DNA of 64,000 nt from NCBI RefSeq assembly GCF_036227265.1, contig NZ_CP109446.1, positions 2,617,501 to 2,681,500 of the forward strand. Reading direction: 5' to 3'. Positions 49,952 to 58,873 of this stretch are shown piece after piece. Below the pieces are notes generated by a model. That model worked only from the letters and a program-made list of their open reading frames with translations, was not told where the DNA came from and ran no database searches. The first letter of the stretch is position 1. Every line of letters begins with the position of its first letter. The DNA comes from Streptomyces sp. NBC_01476 (GTDB lineage Bacteria; Actinomycetota; Actinomycetes; Streptomycetales; Streptomycetaceae). A program made the translations under genes and the position numbers.

Positions 49952-50192
49952 CCCGGCATCCTGACACCCCCGTCCGCCGACCCGGGGAGGGCCCCGGATA
50001 CAGCCCCGGTGGGAAACCGGGACCGCGTCCCGGCCGCCAACGTCCTGGGAGCACGGGGGCAGCCCCGCTGCGTGCACGGGCCGCATCCCGGCACCCCCGT
50101 CCGCCGGCCCCGGGTACGGCCCCGGTGGGGCGCTCCAGGACCCGGGCTGTTCGCCCGGGGTCGGGCACCATACTTGCCCGGGGGCCGGTGGA

Positions 50193-52763
50193 TCAGTTGG
50201 CCGCGGCGTCCACCTGCTGGGCCTTGAGGGCGCGCTCGACGCCCGCGCGGGACTCGATGACCAGGCGCCGCAGCGCCGGCACCGGGTCGGCCGAGGCGAG
50301 CCAGGCGTCGGTGGCGTCCAGCGTCTCCTGGGAGACCAGCAGGCTGGGGTAGAGGCCGACCACGACCTGCTGGGCCATCTCGTGGCTGCGGGTCTCCCAC
50401 ACCTCCTTGACCGCGGCGAAGTACCGCTCGGTGTAGGGGGCGAGCAATTCGCGCTGGTCGCTCTGGCCGAAGCCGAAGATGACCGCTTCCTGGAGGGAGT
50501 TCGGCAGCTTGTCGCCCTCCACCACCGACGCCCACACGTCGGCCTTGGCCTCCGCCGTCGGCCGGGCCGCGCGGGCGCCCGCGGCGTGCTGCTCGCCCGC
50601 CGAAGTGGCGTCGCGGACGAGTTCGGCGTCGATCGCGTCCTCGCCGGCCCGGCCGGTCGCGGCCAGCCGGGTCAGCAGCGACCAGCGCAGGTCGGTGTCG
50701 ACGGCCAGGCCCTCGTAGGTCCGCGTCCCGTCGAGGAGTTCCTGGAGCACGTCCAGCTGCTCGGGGGTGCGGGCGGTGCCGGCGAAGGCGCGGGCCCAGG
50801 CGAGCTGGTGGTCGCTGCCGGGGGCGGCGGCTTCCAGGTGCTCCAGGGTCGCCTCGGTCCAGCGGGCCAGCCCCGCCGCGCGCCAGGCCGGGTCGGCGTA
50901 GAGGTCGAGCGCCAGCTTGACCTGGCGGTGCAGCGACTGCACCACCCCGATGTCGGTCTCCTTGCCGATGCCGTGCAGCACCAGCTCCAGGTAGTCCCGG
51001 GTGGCCAGTTCGCCGTCGCGGGTCATGTCCCAGGCCGCCGCCCAGACCAGCGCGCGGGGCAGCGACTCGGTGAAGTCGCCGAGGTGGTCGCGGACGGTGG
51101 CCAGCGACTGCTCGTCGAGGCGGACCTTGGCGTACGACAGGTCGTCGTCGTTGAGCAGGATCACGTCGGGGCGGGGGGTGCCCTGCGGGAAGGGCACCTG
51201 CGTCAGCTCGCCCTCCACGTCCAGCTCGATCCGGCTGCTGCGGACGAGCTTGCCGTCCTTGAGGTCATAGGCGCCGATGGCGATCCGGTGCGGGCGCAGC
51301 ACCGCGGTGCCCTTGGCGCCGGCCGGCAGCGGGGGGGCTTCCTGGCGGACCGCGAAGGAGGTGACCAGGCCCTGGTCGTCCACCGTCAGTTCGGGCCGCA
51401 GCACATTGATGCCGGCCGTCTCCAGCCACGCCTTGGACCAGGTCTTCAGGTCGCGCCCGGAGGTCTCCTCCAGCGCGCCCAGCAGGTCGGAGAGGCGGGT
51501 GTTGCCCCAGGCGTGCCGCTTGAAGTACGCCTGCACACCGGTGAAGAACTCGTCCATGCCGACATAGGCGACCAGCTGCTTGAGGACGGAGGCGCCCTTG
51601 GCGTAGGTGATGCCGTCGAAGTTGACCAGGACGTCGTCCAGGTCGTTGATCTCCGCCATGATCGGGTGGGTGGAGGGCAGCTGGTCCTGCCGGTACGCCC
51701 AGGTCTTCATGGAGTTGGCGAAGGTGGTCCAGGAGTGCGGCCACTGGGAGCCGGGGGCGTGCGCCTGGCAGGCGATGGAGGTGTAGGTGGCGAACGACTC
51801 GTTGAGCCAGAGGTCGTTCCACCACTCCATGGTGACCAGGTCGCCGAACCACATGTGGGCCAGCTCGTGCAGGATGGTCTCGGCGCGCACCTCGTAGGCG
51901 GCGTCGGTGACCTTGGAGCGGAAGACGTACTGGTCCCGGATGGTGACCGCGCCCGCGTTCTCCATCGCGCCGGCGTTGAACTCCGGGACGAAGAGCTGGT
52001 CGTACTTGGCGAACGGGTACGCGTAGTCGAACTTCTCCTGGAACCAGTCGAAGCCCTGCCGGGTGACCGCGAAGACCGCCTCGGCGTCGAGGTGCTCGGC
52101 GAGCGAGGGGCGGCAGTAGATGGCGAGCGGGACGCTGCGGCCGTCGCCCTGCCAGCTGCTGTGCACCGACGCGTACGGGCCGGCGATCAGCGCGGTGATG
52201 TAGGTGGAGATGCGCGGGGTGGGCTCGAAGACCCAGACGCCGTCTGCCGGGGCCTCGGGGGTGGGCGAGTTGGAGATCACGGTCCAGCCGGCCGGGGCCT
52301 TGACGGTGAAGGCGAAGGTCGCCTTCAGGTCGGGCTGCTCGAAGCCGGCGAAGACCCGGCGGGAGTCCGCGACCTCGAACTGGGTGTAGAGGTACGCCTG
52401 CTTGTCGACCGGGTCGACGAAGCGGTGCAGGCCCTCACCGGTGTTGGTGTAGGCGCAGTCGGCCACCACGCGCAGTTCATTGCCGCCGGCCCACAGGGAG
52501 GGCAGCGCGATCCGCGAGTCGGCGAAGACCTTCGCGGGGTCGAGCGGCTCGCCGTTGAGCACCACCTCGTGCACGGTGGGGGCCACCAGGTCGATGAACG
52601 TCGAGGCTCCGGCCTCGGCCGCGTCGAACCGCACCGTGGTCACCGACCTGAAGGTGCCGCCCTCCTGGGCGCCGCTCAGATCCAGCTCGATCGCATAAGC
52701 ATCCACGGTGAGCAGACGCGCACGCTCCTGCGCCTCCTCACGTGTGAGGTTCGTACCAGCCAC
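50193..52763 (-). CDS. pepN: Aminopeptidase N, M1 family (paralogue 2)
   Basis: 856 residues from GTG 52763, AAGGAG 9 bases upstream. Zinc motif HELAH at 299-303 with E322 as third ligand; GAMEN motif in FNAGAMENAG. The C-terminal helical domain is intact. Overall pattern matches the Streptomyces PepN purified and cloned earlier (family knowledge), and it is more canonical than paralogue 1 at 32582. The two share the same start logic (LTREEAQERARLLTV versus LSREEAHARAAILSV), indicating an older duplication. Divergent from the GH84-like gene. Confidence 0.95.
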   Translation of the reverse strand: MAGTNLTREEAQERARLLTVDAYAIELDLSGAQEGGTFRSVTTVRFDAAEAGASTFIDLVAPTVHEVVLNGEPLDPAKVFADSRIALPSLWAGGNELRVVADCAYTNTGEGLHRFVDPVDKQAYLYTQFEVADSRRVFAGFEQPDLKATFAFTVKAPAGWTVISNSPTPEAPADGVWVFEPTPRISTYITALIAGPYASVHSSWQGDGRSVPLAIYCRPSLAEHLDAEAVFAVTRQGFDWFQEKFDYAYPFAKYDQLFVPEFNAGAMENAGAVTIRDQYVFRSKVTDAAYEVRAETILHELAHMWFGDLVTMEWWNDLWLNESFATYTSIACQAHAPGSQWPHSWTTFANSMKTWAYRQDQLPSTHPIMAEINDLDDVLVNFDGITYAKGASVLKQLVAYVGMDEFFTGVQAYFKRHAWGNTRLSDLLGALEETSGRDLKTWSKAWLETAGINVLRPELTVDDQGLVTSFAVRQEAPPLPAGAKGTAVLRPHRIAIGAYDLKDGKLVRSSRIELDVEGELTQVPFPQGTPRPDVILLNDDDLSYAKVRLDEQSLATVRDHLGDFTESLPRALVWAAAWDMTRDGELATRDYLELVLHGIGKETDIGVVQSLHRQVKLALDLYADPAWRAAGLARWTEATLEHLEAAAPGSDHQLAWARAFAGTARTPEQLDVLQELLDGTRTYEGLAVDTDLRWSLLTRLAATGRAGEDAIDAELVRDATSAGEQHAAGARAARPTAEAKADVWASVVEGDKLPNSLQEAVIFGFGQSDQRELLAPYTERYFAAVKEVWETRSHEMAQQVVVGLYPSLLVSQETLDATDAWLASADPVPALRRLVIESRAGVERALKAQQVDAAAN

Positions 52764-53122
52764 AGCGGCCCACTCCTTCTGGTCAGGTGAGACGGCCATC
52801 CTCGCACGCCGTCCCCGCCCGCCGCGGAACCCCTGTGGACAACCTCCGGCGCCGCCCCTGACCTCGGCCGCGTCCCCGTCGCGCACCTCCGTCACGCACC
52901 CCCGACGGCGCCCGCGTCCACCAGCCCGCGCAGCCGTCGGGCGGGTCCTGGCGGGACTGCCGGAAGCAGGTCGGGCCCGCCGCACGCGGGTCGTTCGTGA
53001 CCGCACCGTAGCCCGCTCGGCGGTACGGCGGCGGAGGGTTTCGCCGCGGGCCGGGGGGCGCGCGGCGGGCCAACTGGGGGTGAACGGTGGGGGCGTGGGG
53101 AGGCGGAGGGGCGCGGGGGGCG

Positions 53123-53152
53123 TTGACACGTGGGGGGCGGGGGTGATGGGGT
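53123..53152 (+). promoter_or_regulatory. Possible promoter in the pepN/GH84 divergent region
   Basis: The 429-bp gap 52764-53192 has no supported gene. TTGACA at 53123-53128, 18 bp before TGGGGT (53147-53152), sits ~40 bp ahead of the GH84-like start. The -35 is perfect but the -10 is poor. Confidence 0.3.
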
Positions 53153-53192
53153 CGCCGTTCGGACTGGGTGTGGCGTGCCCCGGGAGGCAATC

Positions 53193-56100
53193 GTGCTGCG
53201 CAAGAGCTCCGCCGTGGCGGTGGTGGCCACCGTGGTCGGCGGATGGCTCGGGCAGGCGCCCGCTTTCGCCGATCAGGCGGTCTCCCCTGTCACCGGTTCC
53301 GTCACCGCCAAGGCGCAGTCGCCCGCGCCCCCGGCGGTCTGGCCGAAGCCGCAGACGCTCCGCGCGCAGGGGCAGTTCGCCCGCGTCACGGCCCAGGTCA
53401 CCCTGGTGGCCGATCCGGACGCCGACCCGCCCGCGCTCGCGGTCGTCGAGGACGCGCTGCGTGCCCAGGGCGCCAAGGACGTGGTGCGGGCGCAGTTCCG
53501 CGGCCCGGGCCTGACGGTGTACGCGGGCTCCTCCGCCCTGGCGCAGCTGGACGCCCTCGGCGCGCCGGCGCAGGGCGACCTGCCGGCCGGCGGTTACCGG
53601 CTGGCGGTCAGCGGCGACACCATCGCGCTGAACGGCATCGGCGGCGACGGCCTCTTCTACGCCGCCCAGACGCTGCGGCAGCTGGCGGCCACCGACCGGG
53701 GCGAGCGCGGCTTCGCGGGCGTCACCGTCCGGGACTGGCCCACCGCCCCGGTACGCGGCACCGCGGAGAGCTTCTACGGCGTCGCGTGGACCCAGCAACA
53801 GCGCCTGGAACAGCTCGACTTCATGGCCAGGACGAAGCAGAACCGCTTCCTGTACGCCCCCGGCGACGACGCCTACCGCCAGGCGCAGTGGCGCGAGCCG
53901 TACCCGGCCGCCCAGCGCGCCGACTTCCGGGCGCTGGCCCAGCGCGCCCAGCAGGACCATGTGACGCTCGCCTGGGCGGTCGCCCCCGGCCAGACCTTCT
54001 GCTACTCCTCGGCGTCCGACCGGCGCGCGCTGGAGAAGAAGCTGGACGCGATGTGGGCGCTGGGGATGCGCGCCTTCCAGCTCCAGTTCCAGGACGTGAG
54101 TTACAGCGAGTGGCACTGCGGCGCCGACTCCGGCCACTTCGGCTCCGGGCCGGACGCGGCGGCCCGGGCCCAGGCGAGCGTCGCCAACGCGATGGCCGCG
54201 TACCTCAGGGAGAGGTACGGCGGCCCGCAGGGCGGGCCGGAACTCTCGCTGCTGCCGACCGAGTTCTACCAGGACGGCCCGACCCCGTACCGCACCGCGC
54301 TGGCCAAGGCGCTCGGTCCGGAGATCGAGGTCGCCTGGACCGGCGTCGGCGTGCTGCCGAAGCAGATCACCGGCTCCCAAGTGGCGGGCGCTCGCGACGC
54401 GTTGCGGCACCCCCTGATGACCGTCGACAACTACCCGGTGAACGACTTCGCGCCGGACCGCCTCTTCCTCGGCCCCTACACCGGCCGCGAACCGGCGCTG
54501 GCGACCGTCTCCGCCGGGGTGCTGGCCAGCGCGATGCAGCAGCCGGTCGCGTCCCGTATCCCGCTCTTCACCGCCGCCGACTACGCCTGGAACGCCCGGG
54601 GTTACGACCCGGCGGCGTCCTGGCAGGCCGCCATCGACGACCTGGCCGGGTCCGATCCGGCGGCCAGGGCCGCGCTCGGCGCGCTGGCCGGCAACGAGTC
54701 GTCCTCCGCGCTCGGCGGCGAGGAGTCGGCGTATCTCCAGCCGCTGATCCGGGACTTCTGGGCCGCGCTGACCCCGGGCGCCGACCCCGGGCAGCTCGAC
54801 TCGGCCGCCGCCAGGCTGCGTTCGGCCTTCACCACGATGCGTACCGCGCCCGCCGCCCTCGACCCGCTGGCCGGCGGCTCCTTCGGCGACGAGGTCGCGC
54901 CCTGGCTCGACCGGCTCTCCGCCTACGGCGCCGCCGGCGCCGACGCGGTGGACATGCTCCGCGCGCAGGCCGCCGGCGACGGCTCCGCGGCGTGGCGGGC
55001 CCGGCAGGCGCTGGACCGCGACCGGGCCCCGCTGGCCCAGGGCACCGCGAAGGTCGGCGCCGAGACCCTGGACGGCTTCCTCGACAAGGCGGTGGACGAC
55101 GGCGACGCGTGGCTGGGCCTGCGCTCGGACGGCCGCAGCGCCACCACCACCATGGGCTCCGGCCACGGCACCGACCCGTCGGCGATGGTGGACGGCAAGG
55201 ACACCACCGCCTGGTCGAGCGACGCCCCGCCGCAGCCGGACGACGCCTTCGGGGTGGATCTGGGGACCGCGAGGCCGGTGAGCGCGGTGCGGATCACGAT
55301 GAGCGACGGCGGCGGCTCCGACGACTTCCTGCACGACGCGGTGCTGGAGATCTCCGGCGACGACGGCACTGGCTGGCAGCGGATCGGCACCTACCACGAC
55401 CAGGCGGTGATCACGGCCGCGCTGCCGGCCGGCACCAGGGCCCGGCAGATCCGGCTGCGCTCCACCGGCACCCAGCCGGGCCCGGTGACGGTCCGGGAGT
55501 TCGCCGTCTCGGTGAGCGGCGCCGGCGCGCCGACCGCGAGCGGCCCCGCGCACGCCTCCGCCCTGGTGGACGGCGATGTCGGCACGGCGGCGGGACCGGG
55601 CCCCGCGACCGTACGGTTCGGCGGCGCGCGGCTGCTGGACACGGTCACCGTGGCGGCGGGCCCCAGCACCGGCGGCAAGCCCCGTGGCATCGACCTGAGC
55701 GCGATGCCGCACCCTTTCCCTCTCAATCTCCCGTACGTCGAGCACCGCCCGCCGCCCGCCCCCGGCACCGGGAACGCGCCCACCGTCGAGGTGCGGACCA
55801 CCACCGGCTGGCACCAGGTGGGCACCCTCGATCCGCACGGCTGGACGGAGCTGCACGTCGGCGCGCTCGCCGACGCCGTACGGATCTCGGACGCGGACGG
55901 GGTGCGCGAGCTGGTCCCGTGGTTCGCCGACGCGCCCCGGGTGACCGCCGACCGCACCGAGATCGACGCCGAGGCGGGCGGCGCCCCGGCCCGTTTCACC
56001 GCCTCGGTCTCCGCCGGGCTGCCGCGCGACCTGACCGCCGCTGTCGCCCCCGGGCCGCCGGGCGCGTCCGGTATCACCGTCACCGCCCCGCGGCAGGTCG

Positions 56101-56651
56101 CGCTCCCCCGCGGCGCCACCGTACGGGTCCCGCTCCAGGTCAGCGTCCCGGCCGGCACCGCCCCCGGCACGTACACCGTCCCGGTCCGCTTCACCGTCTC
56201 CGGCCGGACCGTCGAGCGCCGTCTGACGGTGAAGACGCACCCCAGGACCGGCGGGCCCGACCTCGTACCCGGCTCCGCCGCCACCTCTTCGGCGGACGAG
56301 ACGCCCGACTTCCCGGCCGCCGCGATCGCCGACGGCGACCCGTCGACGCGCTGGTCCTCGCCGGTGGTGGACAGCTCCTGGGTGCAGGTGCGGCTGGCCG
56401 CTCCGGCGCGGGTCGGGCGGGTGGTGCTGCACTGGCAGGACGCCTACGCCGCCAAGTACCAGCTCCAGACCTCCGCCGATGGAGTGACGTGGCACACCGC
56501 GGCCACCGTCACGGACGGTGACGGGGGAGTCGAGACCGTCTGGCTGGACTCGCCCGCCGACACCCGCTTTCTGCGGGTGCAGGGCGTCAAGCGGGCCACG
56601 AAGTACGGCTACTCGCTCTACAGCGTCGAGGCATACGCCGCCGCGGGGTGA
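53193..56651 (+). CDS. Secreted GH84-like beta-N-acetylglucosaminidase with C-terminal discoidin domains; catalytic pair altered
   Basis: 1152 residues from GTG 53193, GGGAGG upstream. Signal peptide (SSAVAVVATVVGGWLGQAPAFA). A GH20b-like N-terminal domain (to ~175) is followed by the GH84 TIM barrel (FYGVAWTQQQRLEQLDFMAR, NRFLYAPGDDAYR, VDNYPVNDF). Then come a helical linker, an F5/8-type C domain (~650-790), a NEW3-like domain, and a second F5/8C domain at the end. In GH84 the catalytic pair is Asp-Asp; here it reads Gln300-Asp301 (LQFQDVSYSEWHC). Gln at the first position should weaken substrate-assisted catalysis. It may be a variant enzyme or a glycan-binding protein. Confidence 0.85.
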   Translation: MLRKSSAVAVVATVVGGWLGQAPAFADQAVSPVTGSVTAKAQSPAPPAVWPKPQTLRAQGQFARVTAQVTLVADPDADPPALAVVEDALRAQGAKDVVRAQFRGPGLTVYAGSSALAQLDALGAPAQGDLPAGGYRLAVSGDTIALNGIGGDGLFYAAQTLRQLAATDRGERGFAGVTVRDWPTAPVRGTAESFYGVAWTQQQRLEQLDFMARTKQNRFLYAPGDDAYRQAQWREPYPAAQRADFRALAQRAQQDHVTLAWAVAPGQTFCYSSASDRRALEKKLDAMWALGMRAFQLQFQDVSYSEWHCGADSGHFGSGPDAAARAQASVANAMAAYLRERYGGPQGGPELSLLPTEFYQDGPTPYRTALAKALGPEIEVAWTGVGVLPKQITGSQVAGARDALRHPLMTVDNYPVNDFAPDRLFLGPYTGREPALATVSAGVLASAMQQPVASRIPLFTAADYAWNARGYDPAASWQAAIDDLAGSDPAARAALGALAGNESSSALGGEESAYLQPLIRDFWAALTPGADPGQLDSAAARLRSAFTTMRTAPAALDPLAGGSFGDEVAPWLDRLSAYGAAGADAVDMLRAQAAGDGSAAWRARQALDRDRAPLAQGTAKVGAETLDGFLDKAVDDGDAWLGLRSDGRSATTTMGSGHGTDPSAMVDGKDTTAWSSDAPPQPDDAFGVDLGTARPVSAVRITMSDGGGSDDFLHDAVLEISGDDGTGWQRIGTYHDQAVITAALPAGTRARQIRLRSTGTQPGPVTVREFAVSVSGAGAPTASGPAHASALVDGDVGTAAGPGPATVRFGGARLLDTVTVAAGPSTGGKPRGIDLSAMPHPFPLNLPYVEHRPPPAPGTGNAPTVEVRTTTGWHQVGTLDPHGWTELHVGALADAVRISDADGVRELVPWFADAPRVTADRTEIDAEAGGAPARFTASVSAGLPRDLTAAVAPGPPGASGITVTAPRQVALPRGATVRVPLQVSVPAGTAPGTYTVPVRFTVSGRTVERRLTVKTHPRTGGPDLVPGSAATSSADETPDFPAAAIADGDPSTRWSSPVVDSSWVQVRLAAPARVGRVVLHWQDAYAAKYQLQTSADGVTWHTAATVTDGDGGVETVWLDSPADTRFLRVQGVKRATKYGYSLYSVEAYAAAG

Positions 56652-56738
56652 CTCCCCGGGGGAAAAGCCCAGGTGAGCGCCCCGCGATCGGAACCGCCCC
56701 CGGACATCGCCGGGGGGCGGTACACGAAAGCCCGGATC

Positions 56739-57275
56739 TCAGGCTGATATGCCGTCGATCCGGGCCAGGGCGTCGTCCGCGCCGAACGGTTGCAGGTATG
56801 GCAGCCAGCGCGGATCCCTGTGCCCGGTCCCGATGATCCGCCAGGCGAGCCCGGACGGCGGGGCGGGCTGATGGCGCAGCCGCCACCCGAGCTCGGCCAC
56901 ATGGCGGTCCGCCTTGACGTGGTTGCAGCGTCTGCACGCCGCCACCACGTTCTCCCAGGCGTGCTGCCCACCGCGGCTGCGCGGAATGACGTGGTCGACG
57001 CTGGTGGCGGCGGATCCGCAGTACGCGCACTTGCCGCCGTCGCGGGCGAAGAGTGCTCGGCGGGTGAGCGGCACGGTGCCCCGGAAGGGCACCCGGACGA
57101 ATTTGGTCAGCTTGACGACACTCGGCGCCGGCAGCGCCTGCGTCTCACTGTGCAGATAGGCGCCTGATTCCTCGAGGCACACGGCCTTGTTGTTCAGCAC
57201 GAGGACGAGCGCGCGGCGGAGCGGTACGACGCCGAGCGGCTCGTACGACGCGTTCAGGACCAGCACATGCGGCAC
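56739..57275 (-). CDS. HNH endonuclease family protein
   Basis: 178 residues from GTG 57275 with AAAGGAGG six bases upstream. N-terminal half VLVLNASYEPLGVVPLRRAL and PSVVKLTKFVRVPFRGTVPL, then the HNH core: zinc cysteines CAYCG and CRRCN, with catalytic DHVIPRSRGG and ENVV between. This widespread actinobacterial family is sometimes grouped with stress or DNA-processing genes; the substrate is unknown. It is divergent from mscS. Confidence 0.9.
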   Translation of the reverse strand: MPHVLVLNASYEPLGVVPLRRALVLVLNNKAVCLEESGAYLHSETQALPAPSVVKLTKFVRVPFRGTVPLTRRALFARDGGKCAYCGSAATSVDHVIPRSRGGQHAWENVVAACRRCNHVKADRHVAELGWRLRHQPAPPSGLAWRIIGTGHRDPRWLPYLQPFGADDALARIDGISA

Positions 57276-57532
57276 GGATGCCTCCTTTAACGCCGGCGGC
57301 GCGTGGCTCGCGCCGGGACGATCTGACTTCAGTCTCTCCGGAACACGGGGCGGCGCGCCACCATGCCTTGGTAACGGACCGGAGGTGTTTTGAACCACAC
57401 TCCGTTTCGCCGTGCGCCGCCGCATTCCCTTCATCCCCCGCCCGGCGGGCCTCGGCTCCCCCGGTGGCGGATCAGGACAGCGTCAGTTGCCCTTAGATTG
57501 GAACCTCCGCACCCCCACGGAGGTTCCCGCAC

Positions 57533-58588
57533 GTGATCTACGCGACGACCAGCGCCGCCGCGCCCCCGTATGCCGCGACCCAGCAGGGTCTCCCGCACTC
57601 CGCCACGCAGGCGGCCGACTGGGTGGACAAGAACTGGGCCAACTGGCTGGCCGCGGGGCTGCGCATCGTCCTGATCGTGGTCATCGCGGTGGTGCTGCGG
57701 GCAGTGGTGCTACGGACCATCACCCGGCTGATCGAACGGATGAACAGGGGCGCCGAGGCCGCGGCCGGCACCACGCTGGGCGGGTTGCTGGTCAACGCCG
57801 AGCGGCGCCGCCAGCGCAGCGCGGCGATCGGCTCGGTGCTGAAGAGTGTGACGTCGTTCGTGATCCTGGGCACGGCGGCGCTGACCGTGCTGTCGGTGCT
57901 GAAGATCAATCTGGCGCCACTGCTGGCCAGTGCCGGTGTGGCGGGCGTCGCGATCGGTTTCGGCGCGCGGAACCTGGTCACCGACTTCCTGTCCGGGGTC
58001 TTCATGATCCTGGAGGACCAGTACGGCGTCGGGGACGTGATCGACGCGGGCGTCGCCTCGGGCACGGTGATCGAGGTCGGCCTGCGGGTGACGAAGCTGC
58101 GCGGGGACAACGGCGAGATCTGGTACGTCCGCAACGGTGAGGTGCAGCGGATCGGCAACCTCAGCCAGGGCTGGGCGACCGCCATGGTCGATGTGCAGGT
58201 GGGCGCGGGTGAGGACCTCGACCGGGCCCGGTCGGTGATCTCGGCGGTCGCCGAGGGGCTGGCCAAGGAGGACCCGTGGGACGAGAAGCTCTGGGAGCCG
58301 GTGCAGGTGCTGGGTCTGGAGTCGGTCGGCGTCGAGTCGGTGGTCATCCAGACGCAGGCCAGGACGATGCCGGGCGAGTCGGAAGCGGTGGCCCGGGAGC
58401 TGCGCTGGCGCATCAAGAAGGCGTTCGACCAGGCGGGCATCGAGATCACCAGCGGCTCGCCCGCCGCGGCCGCCCAGGAGCCGGGCGCCACCGCCGCCGA
58501 GCGGGAGCCCACCCAGGTCTCCGAGACGCCCGCCTCGGCCCGGCCGGCCGCGGCGGAGATCCCGCCGCCGTCCGCCGGGGAGCGGTGA
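57533..58588 (+). CDS. mscS: Small-conductance mechanosensitive channel (MscS family)
   Basis: 351 residues from GTG 57533. Helices: ~40-62 (GLRIVLIVVIAVVLRAVVL), ~104-125 (SFVILGTAALTVLSVL) and the pore helix with Gly/Ala packing (LLASAGVAGVAIGFGARNLVTDFLSG in two parts). The beta domain follows (DQYGVGDVI, VTKLRGDNGEIWYVRNGEV), then a C-terminal Ala/Pro-rich tail. It releases solutes under hypo-osmotic shock. The stop region is duplicated as a 29-bp repeat (58567-58624). A 14-bp terminator stem lies 58 bp after the stop. Confidence 0.92.
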   Translation: MIYATTSAAAPPYAATQQGLPHSATQAADWVDKNWANWLAAGLRIVLIVVIAVVLRAVVLRTITRLIERMNRGAEAAAGTTLGGLLVNAERRRQRSAAIGSVLKSVTSFVILGTAALTVLSVLKINLAPLLASAGVAGVAIGFGARNLVTDFLSGVFMILEDQYGVGDVIDAGVASGTVIEVGLRVTKLRGDNGEIWYVRNGEVQRIGNLSQGWATAMVDVQVGAGEDLDRARSVISAVAEGLAKEDPWDEKLWEPVQVLGLESVGVESVVIQTQARTMPGESEAVARELRWRIKKAFDQAGIEITSGSPAAAAQEPGATAAEREPTQVSETPASARPAAAEIPPPSAGER

Positions 58589-58624
58589 AGCGCTCGCCGT
58601 CCGCCGGGGAGCGCTGAAGCGCCC
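58567..58624. repeat. 29-bp tandem duplication spanning the mscS stop
   Basis: GCCGTCCGCCGGGGAGCG starts at 58567 and again at 58596, each followed by a TGA. The first copy encodes the last residues of MscS and its stop; the second lies in the 3' region. Confidence 0.7.
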
Positions 58625-58645
58625 GCCCCGCCCTCTTCTGCTGTG

Positions 58646-58684
58646 GTACGGCCCCTGTCACGCTGGTGGCGACAGGGGCCGTAC
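58646..58684 (+). terminator. Terminator after mscS
   Basis: A perfect 14-bp stem GTACGGCCCCTGTC (58646-58659) with GACAGGGGCCGTAC (58671-58684), 11-base loop. Confidence 0.8.
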
Positions 58685-58810
58685 GCGTCGGGGCGGCCGG
58701 TGGCGCGGGAGATGTGGCGGGGCGGGGCACGGTTGGTAACGACTTGGCCGACGCGGCGCCAACACCCCTTGACGCGCTGCTGACGGCGGGCCTACCTTTC
58801 GTTTTGCCAA

Positions 58811-58825
58811 TAGGAAACTTTCCTA
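58811..58825. promoter_or_regulatory. Palindromic operator, CsnR/ROK type
   Basis: TAGGAAA-C-TTTCCTA is a perfect 7-bp inverted repeat, AT-rich against its surroundings, 48 bp upstream of the csnR start. It resembles the AGGAAA...TTTCCT operator of the Streptomyces chitosan-utilisation repressor CsnR, as I recall it. TTGCCAA partly overlaps upstream and may belong to the promoter. Confidence 0.7.
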
Positions 58826-58873
58826 ACAGTGATCAGGGCAGTCGCGGCGGACGAGTGAGAGAGGATGGCGCGC

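Noticed and set aside
52764..53192. Small coding frames in the pepN/GH84 gap (for example 52892-53230 minus)
   Set aside because: Pro/Arg-rich low complexity, no ribosome site, no hydrophobic or structured segment.
50193..56495. A 2100-codon open frame on the minus strand
   Set aside because: Only 50193-52763 is real (pepN). The rest is antisense to the GH84-like gene and reads as Arg/Gly/Val-rich nonsense, a shadow caused by GC codon bias.
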